This document shows positions 33,981 to 42,642 of a stretch of 64,000 bases of DNA, in pieces. The DNA comes from VRUE01 sp963730315 (GTDB lineage Bacteria > Actinomycetota > Thermoleophilia > Solirubrobacterales > 70-9). The notes below the pieces were generated by a model that saw nothing but the letters and a program-made list of their open reading frames with translations, did no database searches and was not told the origin of the DNA. The position numbers and the translations under genes are program-made. The stretch is taken from positions 1-64,000 of the forward strand of contig CAVSRD010000012.1 of assembly GCA_963730315.1 (NCBI GenBank). The letters run 5' to 3'. Numbering within the stretch: position 1 is the stretch's first letter; the number at the start of each line of letters is the position of its first letter.

Positions 33981-35009
33981 TCACGGCCCCTGCCCGGCGG
34001 CGAGCGAACCGCGCGTGGCGCCTGCCTGTTGGAGCAGCGCCGCGGTGCGCCCGATCGCGTCGACCTCGACGCAGCGCGCCGCCAGCCGCAGGGCGTTGGC
34101 GATCCCCTCGGCGCCGGCGCTGCCGTGGCCGACCACGGCGATCCCCCGCAGACCGAGCAGGATCGCGCCGCCGGTCGTGTCGGGGTGCAACTCGCGCCGC
34201 AGCCCGCCCAGCGCCGGGCGCATCAGCAGGCCGCCGAGCGCGGCGAGCGGGTTGGAACGGGCGGCGTCGCGAATCGCCGCTGTAACGGTGCGCGCCGTGC
34301 CCTCCATCAGCTTCAGCGCTACGTTGCCGGTGAAACCGTCCGTGACGACCACGTCGGCCACTCCGGCCGGCAGGTCGCGCCCCTCGACGTTGCCGGCGAA
34401 CTCGACCCCGCTGGCCTCGCTGAGGATCGCGTGGGCGGCGACGACCTCCTCTCTCCCCTTGCCGGCCTCCTCGCCGACCGAGAGCAGCCCGACGCGGGGC
34501 CGCTCGACCCCGAGCACCGCCTCGCTGAAGGCGGCGCCGAGGAACGCGAACTGGACGAGGTGCTGGGCGCGCAGGTCGACGTTGGCGCCCACGTCGAGGA
34601 AGAGGACCGCCTTGCCGGGGATCGGAAGCTGCACGGCGAGCGCCGGCCGCTGCACCCCCCTGAGGCGGCGCAGCCCGAACGTGGCCGCGGCCATCGTCGC
34701 CCCGGTCGAGCCGGGGCTGGCCATCGCGTCGGCCTCGCCAGCGGCGACAGCGGCGGCGGCGCGCACCACCGAGGCTTCCTTCCTGGCGCGGACCGCGGGG
34801 ACCGGCTCCTCGTCGTTGCGGATCCATTCGGTGGTCGGGACCACCTCGACGCCATCGACCCGGTCGAGGCCGAGCTCTCCCTCCGGGCCGAAGACCCGCA
34901 AGCGGATCCCGTCGGCCGCAGCCAGCCTGGCGCCCTCGGCGAGCGCCTCGGGGCCCTGCTCGGCGCCGAAGCCGTCGAGGGCGACGGTCACGCCGCGCCC
35001 CGCCTGCAT
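33981..35009 (-). CDS. plsX: Phosphate acyltransferase PlsX
   Basis: 342 residues. The family start VTVALDGFGAEQGPEALAEGARLA and the segments PGSTGATMAAATFGLRR, FLDVGANVDLRAQHLVQFA and VVTDGFTGNVALKL are present. It converts acyl-ACP to acyl-phosphate for phospholipid synthesis at the membrane surface. The rpmF-plsX-acpP order is widespread. It begins 2 bases after the rpmF stop. Confidence 0.95.
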   Translation of the reverse strand: MQAGRGVTVALDGFGAEQGPEALAEGARLAAADGIRLRVFGPEGELGLDRVDGVEVVPTTEWIRNDEEPVPAVRARKEASVVRAAAAVAAGEADAMASPGSTGATMAAATFGLRRLRGVQRPALAVQLPIPGKAVLFLDVGANVDLRAQHLVQFAFLGAAFSEAVLGVERPRVGLLSVGEEAGKGREEVVAAHAILSEASGVEFAGNVEGRDLPAGVADVVVTDGFTGNVALKLMEGTARTVTAAIRDAARSNPLAALGGLLMRPALGGLRRELHPDTTGGAILLGLRGIAVVGHGSAGAEGIANALRLAARCVEVDAIGRTAALLQQAGATRGSLAAGQGP

Positions 35010-35011
35010 CG

Positions 35012-35224
35012 CTACTCGGCGTCGGAGGCGGGCGCGGCCGGCTCGGTCATCGTGTGCTCGATCACCTCGCGCCCGGCGTAGGTGCCGCAGGTCGGGCAGA
35101 CGCGGTGCGGCAGCCGCGGGCTGTGGCAGCGCGGGCAGCGGTTGAGGCGCGCTTTGCCTGCCTTGTGATTGGCGCGCCGCTTGTCGCGCCGGGCCTTCGA
35201 AGTTCTCTTCTTGGGGACTGCCAT
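35012..35224 (-). CDS. rpmF: 50S ribosomal protein L32
   Basis: 70 residues from the ATG at 35224 (MAVPKKRTSKARRDKRRAN); an ATG four codons earlier is less likely. Zinc-binding cysteines are present as CPRC and CPTC, the zinc-containing form. The C-terminus extends about 12 residues past the usual end. First gene of the rpmF-plsX-acpP-rnc-smc run. In many bacteria rpmF follows the DUF177 gene; here that gene lies nearby but on the opposite strand. Confidence 0.95.
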   Translation of the reverse strand: MAVPKKRTSKARRDKRRANHKAGKARLNRCPRCHSPRLPHRVCPTCGTYAGREVIEHTMTEPAAPASDAE

Positions 35225-35272
35225 CGGCCCGGGCATGGTAGCGGGCCGTAGGCCGGGTGCCCGAGCCTGGAC

Positions 35273-35767
35273 TCAGTAGGTGGCACGCAGAACGGCGAGA
35301 CCGTCAGCCTGCCAGCTGACCTCACCGCCACTCCACTCGGCGAGCTTCTCCAGCTGATCGCCCTCGAAGGCGTCGCCGATCACCAGCGAGCGGGAGTGCT
35401 CGCGGACCCTGCGGACCAGCGTCTTCTTCTGCACGTCGGTGAGGTCGTTGACGGAGAGGACGGAGATCACCAGGTCCCAGGGGCCGTCGGGGAGGGGGTC
35501 CTCCATGCGGGCGAGCTGTACGTCGTCGTAGGTCTGGCGGGCCCTGAAGACCATGTCCGGGCTCGAGTCGAGCCCGACCACCCAGGCGTCCGGATAGGCC
35601 TCGATCAGCCGCCGCGTGGTCTCCCCGGTTCCGATCCCCAGCTCCAGGACGCGCTCGGGCGGGAAGGGGATCGCCTCGACGGCCCGCTCCTGCAGCTCGT
35701 CGTAGCGGGGGATCTTGGAGCGGATCCGCTCCAGGTACTCATCGGGCGTCCAGTCGAATTGACCCAT
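35273..35767 (-). CDS. SAM-dependent methyltransferase
   Basis: About 164 residues from the ATG at 35767 (MGQFDWTPDEYLERI). A class I Rossmann-fold methyltransferase: motif I is VLELGIGTGETTRRLIEA, the acidic loop is VVGLDSSPDMV, and PLPDGPWDLVISVLSVNDL is motif IV and its helix. The substrate is unknown. An in-frame extension to 35848 overlaps the divergent DUF177 gene and is probably not used. It ends just upstream of rpmF. Confidence 0.82.
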   Translation of the reverse strand: MGQFDWTPDEYLERIRSKIPRYDELQERAVEAIPFPPERVLELGIGTGETTRRLIEAYPDAWVVGLDSSPDMVFRARQTYDDVQLARMEDPLPDGPWDLVISVLSVNDLTDVQKKTLVRRVREHSRSLVIGDAFEGDQLEKLAEWSGGEVSWQADGLAVLRATY

Positions 35768-35822
35768 TCCGTAACCTCGTCGTGGAGGAGCCATCGTAAG
35801 CGCCCGCGCGGAGGAGCCGACC

Positions 35823-36353
35823 ATGGCCAAAGCGCCAACCACGATCATCGACCTCGCGCGCCTCTCGCTCGCGCACGGCGAGGGTGCGCGGCTGGAGCTC
35901 GACGTCCGGCTCGACCCCCTGGAGCCGGGCGGCCAGACCTACCGCCCCGAGCACGACCTGGTGGAGACCCGACTCGACGTCTCGCGCCCCAGCAGCGGCT
36001 ACGCCCTCCGCCTCCGCTTCCCGCTGCGCATCGAGGGACCCTGCATGCGCTGCCTCGAGCGGGCAGTTGTGGAGACCGAGGTCGACGCCCGCGAGGTGGA
36101 CCAGGCCGATACCGACGACGAGGAGCTGCGCAGCCCCTACGTGGTGGAGGACGCGCTCGACCTGGGCCGCTGGGCCCACGACGCGGCACTGCTGGCGCTG
36201 CCGGCCCAGATCCTCTGCCGCAGCGACTGCGCCGGCCTCTGCCCGGTCTGCGGCAAGTCCCTCAACGACGCCGACCCGGCCGACCACGAGCACGACAGCA
36301 GCCCCGACCCCCGCTGGTCCAAGCTGGACGAGCTGAAGCTGGACCAGCAGTAG
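35823..36353 (+). CDS. DUF177 (YceD-like) protein
   Basis: 176 residues. The family's Cys cluster is seen: GPCMRCLERAVVETEVDAREV in the middle and LCRSDCAGLCPVCGKSL near the C-terminus, ending DPRWSKLDELK. DUF177 proteins are linked to 23S rRNA/large-subunit accumulation and are usually encoded next to rpmF; here rpmF is about 600 bases away on the other strand. The gene converges on the SepIVA-like gene. Confidence 0.88.
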   Translation: MAKAPTTIIDLARLSLAHGEGARLELDVRLDPLEPGGQTYRPEHDLVETRLDVSRPSSGYALRLRFPLRIEGPCMRCLERAVVETEVDAREVDQADTDDEELRSPYVVEDALDLGRWAHDAALLALPAQILCRSDCAGLCPVCGKSLNDADPADHEHDSSPDPRWSKLDELKLDQQ

Positions 36354-36363
36354 CGCCTACGGG

Positions 36364-36384
36364 GGAGGGGTGGGGCGTCCCTCC
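36364..36384. terminator. Weak hairpin between convergent genes
   Basis: GGAGGG (36364-36369) and CCCTCC (36379-36384) pair perfectly around a 9-base loop, in the 46 bases between the stop codons of the DUF177 gene and the SepIVA-like gene. A run of five A follows on the plus strand, so it is not a standard U-tract terminator in either direction. Confidence 0.25.
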
Positions 36385-36399
36385 TAAAAACCACCGCTG

Positions 36400-36879
36400 C
36401 TACTGCTCGTCCAGCTCGGCGACCGCCTGCTCTTCATCGCGGCCGGCGAGCCGGTCGCGGCCGCGCTGCACTGCGGCGAGGAACTTCTGCAGGTTGACCT
36501 CGAGCGTGTTGAGGATCTCGTCGGCGTAGTCCTCGGCACCGAGCCGGATCTCGCGCTCCCTGGTGCGGGCGTCCTCGACGATCTCGTCGGCGGCACGCTC
36601 GGCCTGCTTGGTGACCTCCTCGTCGGAGATCAGGCGGGCCTGCTGCTCGCGCGCCTCGCGCACGATCCGCTCCGCCTCGCGTTTTGCCTCGGCCAGCATC
36701 TCCTGCCGCTCCTTGACGATCCAGCGCGCCTGCTTGATCTCCTCGGGAATCGTCGCCCGCATCTGGTCGAGCAGGTCGTAGATCTCCTCGCGGTCCACGC
36801 GCACCTGATCCGTGAGCGGCACGGGCCGAGCGTTGTGGACCACGTCGTCCAGCTTGTCTATTAGAACCAGGACATCCAT
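36400..36879 (-). CDS. SepIVA-like coiled-coil cell-division protein
   Basis: 159 residues. The start MDVLVLIDKLDDVVHNARPVP and DREEIYDLLDQMRATIPEEIKQARWIVKER are characteristic of the DivIVA-related SepIVA group of actinobacteria. A long Glu/Arg/Ala coiled coil covers about residues 50-140. In Mycobacterium sepIVA neighbours a DUF177 gene and rnc, and the same neighbourhood is kept here. Expected role: septum or pole-linked growth, cytoplasmic membrane face. The assignment is by sequence pattern and context, without a search. Confidence 0.75.
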   Translation of the reverse strand: MDVLVLIDKLDDVVHNARPVPLTDQVRVDREEIYDLLDQMRATIPEEIKQARWIVKERQEMLAEAKREAERIVREAREQQARLISDEEVTKQAERAADEIVEDARTREREIRLGAEDYADEILNTLEVNLQKFLAAVQRGRDRLAGRDEEQAVAELDEQ

Positions 36880-36982
36880 CGGCAGGGCGTAAGCCTAAGG
36901 GTCGGAGGGGTTTTCGGGGAAGAAGCCGCGATTTCCTCGGATTTCTGCAAACTCTCGCCCATTGGCGGGGGCCGCCGACAGC

Positions 36983-37483
36983 CTATCTCCCACCCAGGCG
37001 CTCCGCCATCGCGGCCGCCACGGGGGCGGGGACGAGATCGGCGACGTCGCCGCCGAAGGTCGCCATTTCCTTCACCCCGGTCGAGGAGAGGAAGCTGTAC
37101 TGCGGGGAGGCGATCATGTAGATGCTCTCGATGCCCGGATCCAGCTTGCGGTTGAGCTGGGCCATCTCGAACTCGTACTCGAAGTCGGAGATCGCCCGCA
37201 GCCCCTTGACGATCGCTTTGGCGCCCAGTTCGCGCGCGAACTCGACCAGCAGGTTGGAGAAGACCCGCGCCTCGACGTTCGGCAGCTCGGCGGTCGCTTC
37301 TTCGATGAACGCCTGGCGCTCCTCCGCGGTGAACAGCGTCCCGCCCTTGCGGACCGGGTTGTTGACGACGCCGACGACGACCCGCTCGAAGGCCTGTGAG
37401 CCGCGGGTGATGATGTCGAGGTGCCCGTTCGTCACCGGGTCGTAGCTGCCCGGGCAGACCACCGTGCCGTCGTGTCCGGCCAT
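36983..37483 (-). CDS. coaD: Phosphopantetheine adenylyltransferase
   Basis: 166 residues. The nucleotidyl-transferase motifs are VCPGSYDPVTNGHLDII near the N-terminus (TxxH-like T/HxGH pattern) and YSFLSSTGVKEMATFGGDV near the C-terminus (ISSTxIR-like). It makes dephospho-CoA in coenzyme A synthesis, the source of the ACP prosthetic group. Its ATG shares one base with the rsmD stop, the standard rsmD-coaD pair. Confidence 0.95.
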   Translation of the reverse strand: MAGHDGTVVCPGSYDPVTNGHLDIITRGSQAFERVVVGVVNNPVRKGGTLFTAEERQAFIEEATAELPNVEARVFSNLLVEFARELGAKAIVKGLRAISDFEYEFEMAQLNRKLDPGIESIYMIASPQYSFLSSTGVKEMATFGGDVADLVPAPVAAAMAERLGGR

Positions 37484-38025
37484 CAGCTGCGCTCCCCGTA
37501 GAAGGCGACGTCGGCAGCGCCGTAACGGCGCTGTCGGAGCTGCTCTAGCGACTCGATCCGCAACGGCCGGCGGGCCGCGCTCTCGACGATCGCCCGCCCC
37601 CCCGCGGCGAGGAGACCCGGCAGATGTGTGTCCAGTTCCCGCCCCACGCGGTCGGCGAGTCTATAGGGGGCGTCGACGAAGACGAGGTCGAAGGGGGGTG
37701 CGTCGGGGTCCTCGGCGCGCGCTGCCAACCAGCGAGCGGCGTCGGAGCGCACCAGCTCGGCGCGCGCGCCGAGGCCGAGCCGCTCCACGTTGCCGAGCGC
37801 CGGGCGGGTGTCACGGTCGACCAGCACGGCGCTCGCCGCCCCGCGCGAGAGCGCCTCGATCGCCAGCGCCCCGGTGCCGCAGTAGAGGTCGAGGACGCGG
37901 GCGCCCGCCACCTCGCCGAGGGCGGAGAAGGTCGCCTCGCGCACCCGGTCGGAGGTCGGCCGCACCCTCCAGCCGCGCGGCGCGACGAGGCGCCGTCCGC
38001 GCAGCTCTCCGGCGACCACCCTCAT
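37483..38025 (-). CDS. rsmD: 16S rRNA m2G966 methyltransferase RsmD
   Basis: 180 residues from the ATG at 38025, giving the usual start MRVVAGELRGRRL. The SAM site is VLDLYCGTGALAIEALSRGA and the catalytic motif IV is FVDAPY (the D/N-PPY type). It methylates the N2 of one guanine in 16S rRNA. It runs into coaD with a one-base overlap and follows recG. Confidence 0.94.
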   Translation of the reverse strand: MRVVAGELRGRRLVAPRGWRVRPTSDRVREATFSALGEVAGARVLDLYCGTGALAIEALSRGAASAVLVDRDTRPALGNVERLGLGARAELVRSDAARWLAARAEDPDAPPFDLVFVDAPYRLADRVGRELDTHLPGLLAAGGRAIVESAARRPLRIESLEQLRQRRYGAADVAFYGERS

Positions 38026-38099
38026 CGCCCCTCCGCAGGCGATGTGCCGGTGATTGAGCGCCCACGATGGTGTCTGACTACCGGCACGTCCCCACGATG

Positions 38100-40268
38100 T
38101 CACAGGGGGATCGGGTCGGCGGCGCCGGCGCCGAACCGCCGCCGCGCCGCCTCGAGCAGCGGGCCGGCCTCGGGGGCATCGAGCGTGCCGTGGCGGCGCA
38201 GCAGGGCGAGCACCTCGTCGCGGGCGGCGATCAGGGTCGGCGTGTCCTCGGGCAGCTCTGCGACGGCGAAACGCGGCAGCCCGTGCTGGCGGGTGCCCAG
38301 CACCTCGCCCTCGCCCCGCAAGCTGAGGTCGACCTCGGCGAGCTGGAAGCCGTCGCGCTCGCGGACCACCGCCCCGAGCCGCCGCCGCGCCATCCCGCCG
38401 GCGTCCTCGGCGAACAGCAGGCAGTGCGAGGCGTGCTCCCCCCGCCCGACCCGGCCGCGCAGCTGGTGGAGCTGGGAGACGCCGTAGCGCTCCGCTCCCT
38501 CGACCAGCATCACCGTTGCGTTCGCCACGTCGATCCCGACCTCGATCACCGTGGTCGCGACGAGCACGTCGTGCGCTCCGGCGGCGAAGGCCTCCATCGC
38601 CGCGGCCTTGCGCGCCGAGGGCATCTGGCCGTGGATCACGCCGATCGAGAAGCCACGCAGCGGGCCGGCCCCCAGCCTGGCCGCCTCCTTCTCGGCGGCC
38701 TTGCCCCGCATCTTCTCCGATTCCTCGACCAGCGGGCAGACGACGTAGGCCTGGCGGCCGGCGCGCAGCTGCTCGCGGACGAACTCGTACGCTGCCTCGC
38801 GCTCGCCGGGCTCCACCAGGCGGGTCTCGACCGGCTGCCGGCCGGCCGGCAGCTCGCGCAGCGTCGTCGTGTCGAGGTCACCGTAGGCGGTCAGCGAGAG
38901 GGTCCGCGGGATCGGCGTCGCGGTCATGTGGAGGACGTGGGGTGCCATCCCCTCCACCCCCTTCGCGTCGAGCGCCCGTCGCTGCTCGACCCCGAAGCGG
39001 TGCTGCTCGTCTACCACGCAGAGGCCCAGCCGGGCGAAGCGCACGCCGGGCTCGATCAGCGCGTGGGTGCCGACGATCAGCCCCAGCTCGCCCGTCTCGA
39101 GCCGCTCCAGAGCCTGCCTGCGCCGCTGCGCGGGCGTCGCCCCGGTCAGCAGCGCGAACGGCACCGGCTCGTGGGCGAGCAGCCGTTCCAGAGTCGCGGC
39201 GTGCTGCTCGGCCAGGGTCTCGGTCGGCGCCATCAGGGCTGCCTGGAACCCCGGCTCCAGTGCCCGCAGCATCGAGTAGAGCGCGACGACCGTCTTCCCC
39301 GACCCGACCTCCCCCATCAGCAGCCGCTGCATCGGCTCGCCCGAGTCGAGGTCGGCGTCGATCTCGTCGAACGCCTCGAGCTGGTCCCCCGTCGGCTCGA
39401 AGGGCAGCGAGTCGATCCACCGTGAAACGCTCTCCCCCGCCCTGCCCAAGCGCGGCGCCGGGCGCGCAGCCCGGTGCGACCGCTTTCGGGTTGCCAGCAC
39501 CGCCTGGTAGAGCAGCAGCTCTTCGAAGGCGAGCCGCCTTTGCGCCTCCTCGGCCTCCTCCTCGCTCTCCGGGAAGTGCACCGCGGTGAGCGCATCGGCG
39601 AGCCCCGCCAGCTCCCTGCGCACCCGCAGCTCCGCCGGCAGCGGCTCGATCGCGTTCGGGGCCAGAGAGATCGCCTGCTCCACCCAGGCGCGGATGCGCT
39701 GTGCCTTCAGATGCTCCGTAGCCGGATGCACGGGAACGAGCCGTGGGTCGTCGGGAGAGCGCGGGCGTTCCTCCCCCCCACCGACGATCTCGTATTCCGA
39801 CACCCGGAACCCGCGTTTGTCCTTGGACCCGGTCAGCAGCAGGCTCGTCCCGGGAGTGAGCTTCTTCGCGACCCATGGCTGGTTGAACCAGGTAGCCCGC
39901 AGCGAGCCCGAATCGTCGCCGACCTTGACCGAGAGGATTGACAGGCCGCGCCGCCTGAAGGCGCTCGGCTTGGCGCCCAGCACCTCGACCCGGACGGTCG
40001 CCTTGGCGCCGATCTCGAGCTTTCCCACCGGCGCCACCGTCCGGTCGCGGTGGCTGTGGGGAACGCGCAGCAGCAGGTCCCCGACGGTGTGCAGGCCCGC
40101 CTCGGCGGCGGCTTCGGCCAGCCTCGGGCCGACGCCGTCCAGCGACTCGAGCGAGGTCTCCAGCGCGCTCGGGCGGGGCCAGCGGACCGGAGCGTCCCGG
40201 AGCTGTGCCAGCGTCAGCTCGGAGACCCCGGCGAAGGAGCGCGCTACTGGGCGGCGAGCAGCCACCAC
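38100..40268 (-). CDS. recG: ATP-dependent DNA helicase RecG
   Basis: 722 residues. An N-terminal wedge/OB domain precedes the helicase core with Walker A GEVGSGKTVVA, the DEAD-box variant VVDEQHRFGVEQR and motif III HMTATPIPRT. The second RecA domain has GVIHGQMPSARK and the QLHQLRGRVGRGE motif VI; the TRG-type tail follows. It reverses stalled replication forks and moves branched DNA. Its start lies inside the 3' end of the FakA-like gene (25-base overlap). Confidence 0.95.
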   Translation of the reverse strand: MVAARRPVARSFAGVSELTLAQLRDAPVRWPRPSALETSLESLDGVGPRLAEAAAEAGLHTVGDLLLRVPHSHRDRTVAPVGKLEIGAKATVRVEVLGAKPSAFRRRGLSILSVKVGDDSGSLRATWFNQPWVAKKLTPGTSLLLTGSKDKRGFRVSEYEIVGGGEERPRSPDDPRLVPVHPATEHLKAQRIRAWVEQAISLAPNAIEPLPAELRVRRELAGLADALTAVHFPESEEEAEEAQRRLAFEELLLYQAVLATRKRSHRAARPAPRLGRAGESVSRWIDSLPFEPTGDQLEAFDEIDADLDSGEPMQRLLMGEVGSGKTVVALYSMLRALEPGFQAALMAPTETLAEQHAATLERLLAHEPVPFALLTGATPAQRRRQALERLETGELGLIVGTHALIEPGVRFARLGLCVVDEQHRFGVEQRRALDAKGVEGMAPHVLHMTATPIPRTLSLTAYGDLDTTTLRELPAGRQPVETRLVEPGEREAAYEFVREQLRAGRQAYVVCPLVEESEKMRGKAAEKEAARLGAGPLRGFSIGVIHGQMPSARKAAAMEAFAAGAHDVLVATTVIEVGIDVANATVMLVEGAERYGVSQLHQLRGRVGRGEHASHCLLFAEDAGGMARRRLGAVVRERDGFQLAEVDLSLRGEGEVLGTRQHGLPRFAVAELPEDTPTLIAARDEVLALLRRHGTLDAPEAGPLLEAARRRFGAGAADPIPL

Positions 40269-41887
40269 CAGCTCGGCTGGCCACCGGCGTGTGTCTCGAC
40301 CTCGACCCCGTCCGGGACGTGGGTGTCGATCTCGCCGAGGGGGATCGGCGCGTCTTCCCCAGCCAGCACGGTGACGATCTCCGCCCCCTCCGCGAGCCGC
40401 TCGATCGTCGCCGCGAGCGTCGAGCCGGCGCCCCCCCAGGCAACGATCTCCTCGCCGGCGAAGCCGACCGCGTCGCCCTGGCGAAAGCGTCCCTGGGCGT
40501 CGTCGCGGGCGGCGGGGGCGACCCCGCCGGCGGCGATCGACCCCAGGGCCCCTTCTAGCCGCTCGGCGTTCTCGGCGAGCGAGGCGTCGGGGTCGAGCTC
40601 GACCAGCGCCAGCAGGCCCGCCTGCTGTGAGGTCGCCGCCACTACCCGCGCCGGCTTCTCCGAAAGCTCGCAGGCGCGCTCCGCTGCCATGATCACGTTT
40701 GAGGAGCCGGGCAGAACCAGCACTTCCTCTGCCGGCACCTCGTGGATCCCCGCCAGCAGCTCGTAGGTCGACGGGTTGAGCGTCTCCCCTCCCGGGACGA
40801 CGTGCGCGCCCAGCTCGCCGAACAGGGTCTGCAGCCCGGTCCCCGCGGCGACGGCGAGGGCGCCGGTGCGCCCCGCCTCGAGGCGGGCGTCGCGGGCGGC
40901 GATCTGCTCCCGCATGTCGCCGACGTCGAGGTTGGTGACGCCGCCCACCCCGTCGAACAGCGCCACCGCCGCTTCGGGCTCGTCGGTGTGGACGTGGACC
41001 TTGAGCGTCACCTCGTCGCCGACCACCAGGACCGAGTCGCCCAGCCCCTCCAGCCTGGGCAGGAAGTCGCGGGCGTCGAGCCCGGATCCGGAGACGATGA
41101 AGTTGGTGCAGTAGCGGTAGCGGCTGTCCTCGTGGTGCGGACGGCTGAGGCGGGGCGCCTCCTGGTGGTCGACCTGTGCCGCCTCGGTCGTATCGCCGCG
41201 CAGGCCGGCGACGACGCCCGCGAGGATCAGCACCAGCCCGTAGCCGCCGGCGTCGACCACTCCCGACTCGCGCAGCACATCGAGCTGCTCCGGGGTGCGC
41301 TCGACCGCCCGCTGGCCGTCGGCGATCGCCTGCTCGAGCACCTCGGCGAGCACGGCGTCTTGCTGCGCCTCGCTGACGCCCTGATCGAGCCGCTGCTTTC
41401 CGGCGTCGAGATGGGCGAGCTGTCGGGCGATCGAGTGGGCCATCTCGCGGAAGACGGTGAGCATCGTCCCCTCGGCCGGGTCGCGGACCGAGGCGTAGGC
41501 GGCGTCGGCGGCGCTGGCGAAGGCGGAGGCGACGAGCACGGGGTCGACCAGCTCGCCGGGACGGCTCGCCAGCTCCTCGGCGGCGCCGCGGACGATCTGG
41601 CTGAGGATCACGCCGGAGTTGCCGCGCGCACCCATCAGCGCCGCCCGCGCCAGCGCCTGGACCAGCTGGGTGCGGCCGACCTCGTCGACCTCGAGCCCGT
41701 CCAGCCGGTCGAGCTCCTGCATCAAAGCGCGCATCGTCATTGCCATGTTGTCGCCCGTGTCGCCGTCGGCGACCGGGAAGACGTTGAGGTCGTTGACCTC
41801 CTCCCGTCGCTCCTCGAGCGACGCGTAGGCGGAGCTGATGACACGCCGGAAGCGCGCTATCGAAGGATCTGGCATGGGGGCGGCCAT
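40244..41887 (-). CDS. fakA: DAK2-domain fatty acid kinase FakA-like protein
   Basis: 547 residues (a second ATG four codons in is equally good). The N-terminal DAK2 kinase domain contains NVFPVADGDTGDNMAMTM and ALMGARGNSGVILSQ; the middle and C-terminal FakA-specific domains follow (HVHTDEPEAA, then VLPGSSNVIMAAERACEL). With a FakB binding protein, FakA phosphorylates exogenous or recycled fatty acids to acyl-phosphate, the same product PlsX makes. No fakB (DegV) gene is in the window. rpmB-fakA-recG is a conserved order. Confidence 0.92.
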   Translation of the reverse strand: MAAPMPDPSIARFRRVISSAYASLEERREEVNDLNVFPVADGDTGDNMAMTMRALMQELDRLDGLEVDEVGRTQLVQALARAALMGARGNSGVILSQIVRGAAEELASRPGELVDPVLVASAFASAADAAYASVRDPAEGTMLTVFREMAHSIARQLAHLDAGKQRLDQGVSEAQQDAVLAEVLEQAIADGQRAVERTPEQLDVLRESGVVDAGGYGLVLILAGVVAGLRGDTTEAAQVDHQEAPRLSRPHHEDSRYRYCTNFIVSGSGLDARDFLPRLEGLGDSVLVVGDEVTLKVHVHTDEPEAAVALFDGVGGVTNLDVGDMREQIAARDARLEAGRTGALAVAAGTGLQTLFGELGAHVVPGGETLNPSTYELLAGIHEVPAEEVLVLPGSSNVIMAAERACELSEKPARVVAATSQQAGLLALVELDPDASLAENAERLEGALGSIAAGGVAPAARDDAQGRFRQGDAVGFAGEEIVAWGGAGSTLAATIERLAEGAEIVTVLAGEDAPIPLGEIDTHVPDGVEVETHAGGQPSWWWLLAAQ

Positions 41888-41924
41888 TCTAGGAACGACC
41901 GGGGCGGACCGCGCTCGCTGTCGC

Positions 41925-42116
41925 TCAGGCCGCCTTGGTGACCTTGTTCGCCTTCAGGCAGCGGGTGCAGACGTAGGTCCGCAGCTTGCGGCCGTCCTCC
42001 TCGATCCGCACCTTCTGCAGGTTCGCGTCGAAGCGCCGCCTGGTGGCGACCATCGAGTGGCTACGGGAGTTGCCGAAGGACGGTCCCTTGCCGCAGCTGT
42101 GGCATACCTTGGCCAT
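41925..42116 (-). CDS. rpmB: 50S ribosomal protein L28
   Basis: 63 residues from the ATG at 42116. MAKVCHSCGKGPSFGNSRSH and VCTRCLKANKV give two CxxC pairs, the zinc-binding form. ATRRRFDANLQ is typical. Small gene between ribH and the FakA-like gene. Confidence 0.96.
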   Translation of the reverse strand: MAKVCHSCGKGPSFGNSRSHSMVATRRRFDANLQKVRIEEDGRKLRTYVCTRCLKANKVTKAA

Positions 42117-42150
42117 CGCGACGCTGGATAGTAGCCGCAAGCCGCCGCGT

Positions 42151-42642
42151 TCAGGCAAGCCGGCGCTGCAGCAGCGCCATCCGGGCGACGGTTAGGGCGG
42201 CGCTGCGGCCCTGGTCGCGCTTGCCGCCGCCCGCCCGGGCGAGCGCCTGCTCCATCGTGTCGCAGGTGATCACCCCGAAGGAGCAGGGGACGCCCGCGGC
42301 CAGCTGCACGTCCTGGATCCCGCGAGCCGCCTCCGCGCAGACGAAGTCGTAGTGGTCGGTCTCGCCGCGGATCACCACGCCGAGGCAGGCGACGCCGGCG
42401 AAGTCGCCGCTCTCGGCGTGCAACCGCGCCGCGAACGGCAGCTCGTACGCGCCCGGCACGGAGGCGTGGCTGACCGCGGCGGCGGGGACCCCGGCCAGCT
42501 CGAAGCCCTCCTCGGCGCCCCGCAGGAGGCGCTGCGCCAGGTCCTCGTAGAAGCGGCCGACGCAGACGGCGAAGCGCAGCGAGGAGAGGATCTCGCGCTC
42601 GCCGTCGTCGAAGGTCTCGAGGAAGGCGCCCGGCTCAGCCAC
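42151..42642 (-). CDS. ribH: 6,7-dimethyl-8-ribityllumazine synthase
   Basis: 163 residues. Substrate-contact segments PGAYELPFAARLHAES and VIRGETDHYDFVC (with the catalytic His) are intact, and SFGVITCDTMEQALARAGG with the later lysine-rich stretch binds phosphate. It condenses the RibBA and RibD products into lumazine. It overlaps ribBA by 8 bases and ends the riboflavin operon. Confidence 0.95.
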   Translation of the reverse strand: MAEPGAFLETFDDGEREILSSLRFAVCVGRFYEDLAQRLLRGAEEGFELAGVPAAAVSHASVPGAYELPFAARLHAESGDFAGVACLGVVIRGETDHYDFVCAEAARGIQDVQLAAGVPCSFGVITCDTMEQALARAGGGKRDQGRSAALTVARMALLQRRLA